This document shows positions 1 through 5,869 of a DNA stretch of 8,661 bases, piece by piece. Within the stretch, counting starts at the first letter, position 1. Every line of letters begins with the position of its first letter. The notes beneath the pieces were generated by a model. That model did no database searches, was not told the origin of the DNA, and was given only the letters and a program-made list of their open reading frames with translations. Location: contig JAGHSP010000171.1 of the NCBI GenBank assembly GCA_018065815.1, positions 1-8,661 on the forward strand. Reading direction: 5' to 3'. This DNA is from Candidatus Sodaliphilus limicaballi. GTDB lineage: Bacteria > Bacteroidota > Bacteroidia > Bacteroidales > Muribaculaceae. Made by a program: the position numbers and the translations under genes.

Positions 1-118
1 GAATACGCATTTGCACAAATAGAGTACTAAGCTTCTCATTTGGACCAGCAAAAGTGGCAAAATGGAACAGCCAACATGGCTGCTATGGGTGAAAGCGTAG
101 GAAATTTTTGGTGTTTAT

Positions 119-152
119 CTTGCGCGGTATTGAATGTTTTTATGTAACTTTG
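119..152 (+). promoter_or_regulatory. Bacteroidetes-type sigma(ABfr) promoter for the first gene
   Basis: TAACTTTG at 145-152 exactly fits the Bacteroidetes -7 consensus TAnnTTTG, and it is followed by C as is common. A TTG at 120-122 can serve as the -33 element; the 22-nt spacer is at the long end of the usual range. Transcription would start near 158-160, giving a leader of about 20 nt before the ATG at 179. The motif match is seen directly; promoter activity is inferred. It may drive the whole + strand run through ruvC, because I see no other good -7 box between 719 and 1775. Confidence 0.62.
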
Positions 153-178
153 CAGTTAATATAATATTAATGTGAAAG

Positions 179-718
179 ATGGAAAGTAATCCTACTGAAT
201 TTGAACAAAATCTGCTCAAAGATTTATACAGTTATCTCAAGCTACATGGCGAGGTGGACGACATTATGCCCGATGCCCCCGACATTGAGGAGAAATGGGT
301 GGCAGTGGCCAATTCCTACATGCCCGATGGCATCAGGGAGTTCCAGCAATACCCCATGACCTCGATAGGATGGATGATGTATGTGGGCATGGCAGTGGCA
401 CAGTTGTGGGACGTTGACTGGGAGAAGTACTCTCAAGTTGAGGACCTCTACCTGATGCTGCGCGATGTGCGAGGATATGACGAGACCGATGAGTATATCT
501 CTCAAGAAGTGCTCGGGCTAGATGAGAAGAAGCAGGACGAGTTGTCCAAACTGGTGGGCAACTGTGCGGCCCGCACCTATAACTACCTGTTGCACCAGAA
601 TCTGGAACCCGGCACAGCCCAAGCTCTGCAAGGCTACCTGGGATGCCTGCACCAGATGTACCTGATGGGCGCATGCGTGCAGCTGCACCGCCTGGGGTAT
701 CACATGGTAAAGGTTTAA
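179..718 (+). CDS. Conserved-looking hypothetical protein, soluble, helical
   Basis: A 179-residue acidic protein with no signal peptide and no convincing membrane segment, so probably cytoplasmic. I do not recognise a named domain. From memory only, it resembles uncharacterised proteins of similar length in Bacteroides and relatives. The composition suggests an all-helical fold. Notable patches are a Trp/Met-rich stretch at about residues 64-81 (GWMMYVGMAVAQLWDVDW), an acidic tyrosine-rich segment at about 84-107, and a C-terminal helix with HQMYLMGACVQLHRLGYH at about 158-175. Start choice: this ATG lies about 20 nt downstream of a good -7 box, and there is no Shine-Dalgarno sequence, as is normal for the phylum. 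The last codons read GTA AAG GTT TAA, and the stop lies inside the first unit of an octamer repeat array. The next gene begins 91 nt downstream on the same strand. No function is proposed. Confidence 0.85.
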   Translation: MESNPTEFEQNLLKDLYSYLKLHGEVDDIMPDAPDIEEKWVAVANSYMPDGIREFQQYPMTSIGWMMYVGMAVAQLWDVDWEKYSQVEDLYLMLRDVRGYDETDEYISQEVLGLDEKKQDELSKLVGNCAARTYNYLLHQNLEPGTAQALQGYLGCLHQMYLMGACVQLHRLGYHMVKV

Positions 719-774
719 AGGTTTAAGGGTTTAAGGGTTTAAAGGTTTAAAGGTTTAAGGGTTTAAAGGTTTAA
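713..774 (+). repeat. Tandem octamer array GTTTAARG, 7 units plus a partial
   Basis: Seven contiguous 8-nt units run from 713 to 768, with A, G, G, A, A, G, A in turn at the variable seventh base, followed by a partial unit (gtttaa, 769-774). The sequence just before, ggtaaag at 706-712, looks like a decayed extra unit. The first unit supplies the TAA stop (716-718) of the upstream gene. Because 8 is not a multiple of 3 and every unit contains TAA on both strands, the array places stops in all six reading frames. It fills most of the 91-nt gap before the glycosyltransferase gene. It is not a CRISPR array, as there are no spacers. Its role is unknown; slipped-strand copy-number variation is plausible. 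Confidence 0.9.
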
Positions 775-809
775 TAGATAATTCGATAGTTCGAAAAAGT
801 GAAACCGAA

Positions 810-1736
810 ATGAAAAAGATAACTATACTGGTTCCTTGCTATAATGAGGAGAAGTCGCTGCCTTTGCTGCACGTGCGGCTTGCCACGCTCATGGACAGCA
901 TGACGGCCTATGAGTGGGAGTTGCTGCTGGTGAACGACGGCAGCCGCGACGGGACGATGGACGTGGTGCGCGAGTTGCGTGCCATGGACAGCCGCGTGGG
1001 CTACATCGACTTGTCGCGCAACTTCGGCAAGGAGCGTGCTATGCTTGCCGGCATGGATCATGCCACTGGCGACTGCATGGTGATAATGGACGCCGACCTC
1101 CAGGATCCGCCCGAGGTGATCCCCGAGATGATCAAGCACTGGGAGGACGGATGGGAGGACGTGTATGCCCGACGCATTTCGCGTGGCAAGGAGTCGTGGC
1201 TGCGACGCAAACTCTCGCTGTGCTACTACAACGTGCTGCAAAAGACTACCAAAGTGGATGTGTTGCAGAATGTGGGCGACTTTCGACTCATCGACCGCAA
1301 GTGCATCGATGCCTTGAAGCAGATGCGTGAGTGCGAGCGTTACACCAAGGGACTGTTCTCGTGGATGGGATTCAAGAAAAAGGAAATCACCTTTGACCGG
1401 CACGACCGCGCGGCTGGTGAGTCTTCGTTTGATTTATTCAAACTCATGCTGCTGGGCATTGACGGCATCACGTCATTCACCACTGCCCCACTACGATTTG
1501 CAACGGTGCTGGGATTTGCAGTGTCGGTATTTGCATTCATCTACATGTGCTATGTGCTGGTGAAGACATTGATATGGGGTGATCCGGTGGCAGGCTACCC
1601 CACACTGATAATCGTGATACTTTTCCTGGGTGGCGTGCAACTGATATCACTGGGTATCATAGGCGAATATCTAGGACGCATCTTCAACGAGACAAAAGAC
1701 CGCCCGGTGTATATCGTGAGAGAAAAGGAAATGTAA
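810..1736 (+). CDS. GtrB/DPMS-like polyprenyl-phosphate glycosyltransferase (GT2)
   Basis: A 308-residue family 2 glycosyltransferase of the GtrB/dolichol-phosphate-mannose-synthase group. Such enzymes transfer a sugar from a nucleotide donor to undecaprenyl phosphate on the cytoplasmic face of the inner membrane. Seen in the sequence: VPCYNEE (residues 8-14), NDGSRDGT (42-49), the metal-binding DADLQDPPE with its DxD (94-102), GDFRL (156-160), a basic RYTKGLFSWMG region (177-187), the amphipathic GESSFDLFKLMLLGIDGI stretch (203-220), and two C-terminal membrane helices at about 230-252 and 264-286. Length and architecture are normal for the family. The start MKKITILVPCYNEE puts the first strand at the expected place. 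A DUF6056-like membrane protein follows at once, suggesting a lipid-linked sugar donor/acceptor pair. No GtrA-type flippase gene lies beside it. The sugar (glucose, mannose, glucosamine or other) cannot be read from the sequence. Confidence 0.92.
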   Translation: MKKITILVPCYNEEKSLPLLHVRLATLMDSMTAYEWELLLVNDGSRDGTMDVVRELRAMDSRVGYIDLSRNFGKERAMLAGMDHATGDCMVIMDADLQDPPEVIPEMIKHWEDGWEDVYARRISRGKESWLRRKLSLCYYNVLQKTTKVDVLQNVGDFRLIDRKCIDALKQMRECERYTKGLFSWMGFKKKEITFDRHDRAAGESSFDLFKLMLLGIDGITSFTTAPLRFATVLGFAVSVFAFIYMCYVLVKTLIWGDPVAGYPTLIIVILFLGGVQLISLGIIGEYLGRIFNETKDRPVYIVREKEM

Positions 1737-1775
1737 AGCCCCCACCCTATGTGGCCTATATATAAAAAAATCAAG

Positions 1776-3458
1776 ATGAAAAAAATACTGAAAGACAAAT
1801 GGTACTGGCTGACGCTCGGGTTGATGAGCGCGCTGTTTTATGTGCTCAACCTTAACACTGCGATGTGGGGCGACGATTACCTGTACACATTGTTACCCAA
1901 GGACTGGCTGGTGCGTTGCACTACCGTGGGCCAATACATCAAGACGATGCCCGCATTCTATATGCACGTGAACGGCCGCATTGCCGACATGATGTTGCGC
2001 TTCACCACTAGCCTGCTGGGCATGCAGGTGTTTAATGTTATGAACACACTGGTGTTTGCGCTGATGGTGCATCTCATGGCGTCGATAGTGTCGCGCAAGC
2101 GCAGCGTGTGGCTGCTGCTTCTCATCGAGGCATACGTGCTGCTGCTCATTCCGTTCCCCGGCGAGACAATGCTGTGGATGGCAGGGGCATTCAACTATAT
2201 GTGGTCGTGCACGGCCACGCTGGCGGTGGTAAAACTGCTGCTAGTGTATGGCGACAGGGAGGACCATGGCCCATTGCGATGGTGGCAAGGCATGCTGCTG
2301 GGTGTGGCAGGTTTTGTGGCCGGAGCGATGAACGAAAGTTTCTCGGCAGCCGTGGTTGCCGGCCTGGTGTGCTACTGCACCATTTATCGCAAGAAACTGT
2401 GTGCCGCTCAATGGATAATAATAGTCGCTTATGTGCTTGGGCTCGTGCTTGTGGTGCTGTCGCCCGGTGCATGGGCTCGTCTGGACACCGGCGCCGCCGT
2501 GAACTTCAAAATGGGCACGATGCAGCTGCTCACACAGCGTGTGTATAACCTGATGACCAAGACTTGCCACTTCATCACGCCCGTGCTGGGATTCGTGGTG
2601 GTGGCGTTGCTGCTGTGGCGCAAGGGCATCAAGCACGCATCCTCCAATGTGCTGCACTGGCTGCTTGCGGGCGCGATGGTGTCGGTGCTGGTATTCGGCC
2701 TGATTACCTACAGGGCCTACATGTGGTACTCTGTGGTGGGTTTGCTTGTGATAGCTGTTCCGCTTGCCTCATGGCTCGACGAGAGAGTGCGCTGGCAGCG
2801 TGTGCTAGCCGCTGTGTGCACTATCGCATGCATCTACCCCGCGGTGATGGCCGTGCAGGAAACCGCCGAGTGCAAGGCTTTTGACGACCAGATGGTGAGC
2901 GACATCATGGAGTCGCCCGATGGCGTGGTGCTTGCCCGCAGAGGGCCGTCGCGCGCCAACTTCTGCCATGTGCAGAACTATGACAATCGCGAGAGCACTT
3001 GGCGCAATCAGTTCATGAGCAGATATTATGGCAAGGACAATGTGCAATTTGTCGATTCAATGGTATATGCCCATTACAGAGACACCTGTCTGTTTATGGA
3101 CGGAGCACAAAAACTTGATTTTGAGAGCAGTTACCCTCAGTATATCCCTGCCTTATATTCGCTCGGCAAAGCCGGGTGTGTGGTCGCTCCGGTTGACTAC
3201 GGCAAGGTGACCGAAGACCGCGGCGGCATTTCGCGCATGTATTTCAAAGACCTGGCAGCCTATGTGGGCAGCGAGCGCATTGAGCAGCAGAAACTATTCG
3301 GGACCTACCGCGAATTTGTGCCATGCCGTGTGTATCACCTGATGCGTGACGGCAAGGCATATCTCGTGGCTCCCGCCTTGAGCGACAGCGTAGTGAGCAT
3401 AGATATTGACGCCAGGGTTGACGGCAAGGAGCTGTATATTTCATTTACCCGTAAGTGA
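1776..3458 (+). CDS. DUF6056-like multi-pass membrane protein, probable GT-C glycosyltransferase
   Basis: A 560-residue polytopic protein. An N-terminal helix (WYWLTLGLMSALFYVL) leads into a first periplasmic loop with the acidic motif WGDDY at about residues 31-35, placed as in GT-C lipid-linked-sugar transferases. Roughly nine to ten membrane helices run to about residue 360, with a GAMNES motif at about 183-188. A hydrophilic tail of about 200 residues, probably periplasmic, follows. I recognise the overall pattern as DUF6056/GtrII-like. Glycosyl transfer is inferred from the acidic loop, the topology and the GtrB-like gene 39 nt upstream. An in-frame ATG at 1749 would add nine residues. 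I prefer 1776 because its leader is A-rich and the product then begins MKKILKDKWYW, whereas 1749 follows a C-rich leader. The stop is 1 nt from the ruvC start, so the two are probably co-transcribed. Confidence 0.82.
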   Translation: MKKILKDKWYWLTLGLMSALFYVLNLNTAMWGDDYLYTLLPKDWLVRCTTVGQYIKTMPAFYMHVNGRIADMMLRFTTSLLGMQVFNVMNTLVFALMVHLMASIVSRKRSVWLLLLIEAYVLLLIPFPGETMLWMAGAFNYMWSCTATLAVVKLLLVYGDREDHGPLRWWQGMLLGVAGFVAGAMNESFSAAVVAGLVCYCTIYRKKLCAAQWIIIVAYVLGLVLVVLSPGAWARLDTGAAVNFKMGTMQLLTQRVYNLMTKTCHFITPVLGFVVVALLLWRKGIKHASSNVLHWLLAGAMVSVLVFGLITYRAYMWYSVVGLLVIAVPLASWLDERVRWQRVLAAVCTIACIYPAVMAVQETAECKAFDDQMVSDIMESPDGVVLARRGPSRANFCHVQNYDNRESTWRNQFMSRYYGKDNVQFVDSMVYAHYRDTCLFMDGAQKLDFESSYPQYIPALYSLGKAGCVVAPVDYGKVTEDRGGISRMYFKDLAAYVGSERIEQQKLFGTYREFVPCRVYHLMRDGKAYLVAPALSDSVVSIDIDARVDGKELYISFTRK

Positions 3459-3459
3459 C

Positions 3460-4029
3460 ATGGCAAGCGAGTGGGATAAAATAATCATAGGCATAGACCC
3501 TGGAACTAACGTGATGGGGTACGGCCTGCTGGGTATCAAGAGCAAGAAGCCGCAGCTCATAGCCATGGGCGTGATAAAACTTAACCGCATGGACGACCAC
3601 TACATGAGGCTGCGTCACATCTTCGACAGGGTGAGCGGACTGATTGACTCTTATCTGCCCGACGAAATGGCTATTGAGGCACCGTTTTTCGGTGTTAACG
3701 TGCAGTCAATGCTCAAGCTGGGGCGTGCACAAGGCGTGGCAATGGTGGCTGCGCTCAAGCATGATGTGCCCATCGCCGAATATGAACCTCGCAAGATAAA
3801 GATGGCGATAACGGGCAACGGCGGAGCGAGCAAGGAACAAGTGGCGGCGATGCTGCAACGCACGCTCAAGATCGACAAGGAGGAGATGCCTGATTTCCTG
3901 GATGCGACCGATGCGCTTGCCGCAGCGCTGTGCCACTTCTATGAGAGCAGCAAGCCCGTCACTGCCAGCGGCGGCGCCAAGTCATGGAAAGCATTCGTGA
4001 ACCAAAACCCCGATAGAGTGAAAAAATAA
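3460..4029 (+). CDS. ruvC: Crossover junction endodeoxyribonuclease RuvC
   Basis: A 189-residue Holliday-junction resolvase. As a dimer with RuvAB it makes paired nicks across four-way junctions in recombinational repair, using Mg2+. The catalytic acidic residues line up with the E. coli set (D7, E66, D138, D141): D13 in GIDPGTNVMGYG, E73 in AIEAPFFG, and D148 and D151 in FLDATDALAAALCH. The GNGGASKEQV segment (about 119-127) and EYEPRKIK (107-113) are also typical. Length is slightly over the usual 170-180 because of a C-terminal tail of about 30 residues (SSKPVTASGGAKSW onward). The open frame extends upstream to 3406, but that part overlaps the preceding gene and lacks homology. ATG 3460, 1 nt after the preceding stop, puts the first beta strand (KIIIGIDPG) in its normal place. 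Its stop is 1 nt from that of the convergent gene. Confidence 0.97.
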   Translation: MASEWDKIIIGIDPGTNVMGYGLLGIKSKKPQLIAMGVIKLNRMDDHYMRLRHIFDRVSGLIDSYLPDEMAIEAPFFGVNVQSMLKLGRAQGVAMVAALKHDVPIAEYEPRKIKMAITGNGGASKEQVAAMLQRTLKIDKEEMPDFLDATDALAAALCHFYESSKPVTASGGAKSWKAFVNQNPDRVKK

Positions 4030-4030
4030 C

Positions 4031-5794
4031 TTACTTCTTGACAGTAACTTTGCGGGGGCGGCTGGTGTTGAACTGGTCGTTGATGAGGCTGCGTGCGGGA
4101 TCAAAGTACTTGCACTTGACGCCAGCTAGCTCTAGGATGAGGTGCGGAATGTCGTCGGTCTGGAACGGACGATGTGCAGCCATCTGGATTTTCTCCACCA
4201 TCTCGGGGTGAAGTTCTTTGTACCTCGGAGAGTACCATATCCACATGGGGACTTGATATTGCGACTCTATCATGGCAGGGGTCTTGTCATCGTGCACACG
4301 CCCCAATGTCTTGCCGTCGTCGTAGGCATTCTCGCCGTGATCGCTTGCAAACACAAGCACTACATCCTGCTGGACATAACGGTCGAACAATACCCCGAAA
4401 ATGGAATCTTGATAGAGCGTGCTGTTGTCGTAATGCGCGACAACTTGCTTTTGGTCGGCCGATAGTTCGGTGCGGTCGCGATAATCGGCGGCAGTGAAGT
4501 GTGCATGACTGGCGGGATAGCTGCAGTCGTAGGCCACATGCTGGCCTCGCACGTGGAAGATGTTGAGGTTTAACTTGCCAGGGGTGATGGCTTGGTCGAG
4601 TTCGGCAAGAAGAGCGTCGTCGTAGTCGTGAGATGCAGGCGTCTGGTAGTCAAGCAACAAGTGCGAGACGCGAGGATCGCGCAGGAAGAAACCTCCGGTG
4701 CTGTTCCACACATTGTGCTCGGTGGCAGCATACTGGTTGGTGACGAAAGACACACGATATCCTGCTTGTTTCATGAGTTGCATGACCATGGGAGCCGAGG
4801 TCCAGGTGCCTGGTTGCTCTATACTGTGCAATGAGAGCATGTTTTTTATCACTTCGGAAGTTTGGGTGGCGGTTGTCACAGCATCGTCGATGACGGTGAG
4901 ATTGCCTTCGCGCAGCTCCTGCATGAGTCGCGGCGTGGTGGCCTTGTTGTAACCATACACCTGGGCATGGCGCTTGATGAAACTTTCGCCTATAAACAGG
5001 ATTATGCAGGGTGACGTGTGGCTGCACGAATCGATGCGAGCATTTTTGCTGGTGTTGAGCAGCTCATCGCACTGGAGTGTGGAGAGGTGATAGAGCTTGA
5101 GTCCGAAAACTAGCCTGGTAATACTAGTCTTAGAGTAGTGACTTCCATGTTCCCGGCCATAGATGTAACGCATCTCGAAGTCATACAAGTCGTGCGCAAG
5201 CAATACGTTACCTATGTAGTACTGTGCTGGAATCCAACCCGAATATATGAAATGAGCTATGACAGCTAGAACAACCATGCAAGAAACGCACTTGCTACCG
5301 AGGGACTTGCGCATGTCAAAGTCACCTAATCGAGCTTTGACAGCGTGAAGTGCTAGGGCAAGGATGATGAAGCAAGAAAGCAAGACAACGAACTTGATGT
5401 TGTGCATCTGAAACACGAAGGTGTCAAGAAACTGCGACGTCTCACTAGGACTGCTCTCGAGCATGAGCCGGAAGACCTCGCCCATGAAGTCGAGGTTGAA
5501 TTGCGTCATGAGAAAGGCCTCAATAATGGCGAGAGTCCCCATGACAACGAGTGTGGCCAGTGACACGATGGTGCGCGCTTTGCCACGCAGGAATGACAGC
5601 AGCATGGCAATGACATATAACTCGGGCATTGCATCCTTGAGAAGAACAGTGCCTCCGTTGACCAACAACTTCACTGCCACATACAACGCAAGCATCGACA
5701 CAAAGAATGGCCAGCAGTGGGTGAACGGGCGCAAGAGGAAGCCTGCGACAGCCCACGCGGTTTTCTGCACTTTGGTGAGGATGCTTTGTTGCAT
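4031..5794 (-). CDS. EptA/CptA/MCR-type phosphoethanolamine transferase
   Basis: A 587-residue inner-membrane enzyme of the sulfatase/alkaline-phosphatase fold. Family members move phosphoethanolamine from phosphatidylethanolamine to lipid A or core-sugar phosphates on the periplasmic side. About five membrane helices occupy residues 10-185, followed by a periplasmic catalytic domain from about 255. Residues aligned by eye to EptA/MCR-1: E270 in FIGESFIKRH (metal), T310 in TTATQTSEVIKNML (nucleophile), H419 in RGQHVAYDCSYP, D485 and H486 in ASDHGEN (metal), and H501 in GRVHDDKTP. All are present, so it should be active. The C-terminal FDPARSLINDQF is typical of the family. The start is ATG 5794; the A/T-rich leader is 17 nt long, measured from the hairpin assigned as terminator of the upstream nuclease gene. 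The acceptor cannot be decided from the sequence. A broader phosphoglycerol or other alkaline-phosphatase-fold transferase is possible but less likely. Confidence 0.88.
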   Translation of the reverse strand: MQQSILTKVQKTAWAVAGFLLRPFTHCWPFFVSMLALYVAVKLLVNGGTVLLKDAMPELYVIAMLLSFLRGKARTIVSLATLVVMGTLAIIEAFLMTQFNLDFMGEVFRLMLESSPSETSQFLDTFVFQMHNIKFVVLLSCFIILALALHAVKARLGDFDMRKSLGSKCVSCMVVLAVIAHFIYSGWIPAQYYIGNVLLAHDLYDFEMRYIYGREHGSHYSKTSITRLVFGLKLYHLSTLQCDELLNTSKNARIDSCSHTSPCIILFIGESFIKRHAQVYGYNKATTPRLMQELREGNLTVIDDAVTTATQTSEVIKNMLSLHSIEQPGTWTSAPMVMQLMKQAGYRVSFVTNQYAATEHNVWNSTGGFFLRDPRVSHLLLDYQTPASHDYDDALLAELDQAITPGKLNLNIFHVRGQHVAYDCSYPASHAHFTAADYRDRTELSADQKQVVAHYDNSTLYQDSIFGVLFDRYVQQDVVLVFASDHGENAYDDGKTLGRVHDDKTPAMIESQYQVPMWIWYSPRYKELHPEMVEKIQMAAHRPFQTDDIPHLILELAGVKCKYFDPARSLINDQFNTSRPRKVTVKK

Positions 5795-5800
5795 TATGCT

Positions 5801-5840
5801 TTATTATTAAAGGAGGTGGACGCTCGGTGCATCCACCTCC
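5801..5840 (-). terminator. Probable intrinsic terminator of the secreted nuclease gene
   Basis: A perfect 9-bp inverted repeat, ggaggtgga (5812-5820) and tccacctcc (5832-5840), has an 11-nt loop. Read on the - strand it lies 30 nt past the nuclease stop and is followed by TTTAATAATAAAG, a weak U-rich tail, as expected for a rho-independent terminator. It ends only 17 nt before the start codon of the downstream transferase gene, so it could also act as an attenuator or leader structure for that gene. Confidence 0.7.
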
Positions 5841-5869
5841 GTATTAGTGTTGGGTCAAGTGCGATGGGT

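Noticed and set aside
1..118. Possible coding tail or small gene at the left edge: one + frame gives nine codons to a TAA at 28-30, another is open from 3 to about 92; also a 6-bp stem at 68-82.
   Set aside because: Too short to identify, no start codon or recognisable residues, and the stem lacks a T-run. It may be the end of an upstream gene but nothing supports it.
713..774. Octamer array as a CRISPR or telomere-like element.
   Set aside because: There are no spacers, the unit is far too short for CRISPR, and the short internal array lies between two genes.
782..795. Small inverted repeat ttcga-tagt-tcgaa before the glycosyltransferase gene.
   Set aside because: A 5-bp A/T-rich stem is expected by chance and no T-run follows it on the + strand.
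771..1403. 210-codon open frame on the - strand opposite the glycosyltransferase gene.
   Set aside because: The product is His/Gln/Val-rich low-information sequence with no domain, as expected for the antisense of a GC-rich coding frame; the + strand gene is unambiguous.
3406..3459. An 18-codon N-terminal extension of ruvC.
   Set aside because: It overlaps the upstream gene in another frame and does not resemble RuvC; ATG 3460 matches the family start.
4045..4052. A second TAACTTTG box on the + strand, identical to the promoter box of the first gene.
   Set aside because: It is the reverse of codons near the C-terminal end of the transferase, has no -33 element at the right distance, and no + strand gene follows.
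5809..5820. A perfect Shine-Dalgarno-like aaaggaggtgg on the + strand.
   Set aside because: It is one arm of the terminator hairpin; only very short open frames follow it, and this lineage does not rely on such sites.
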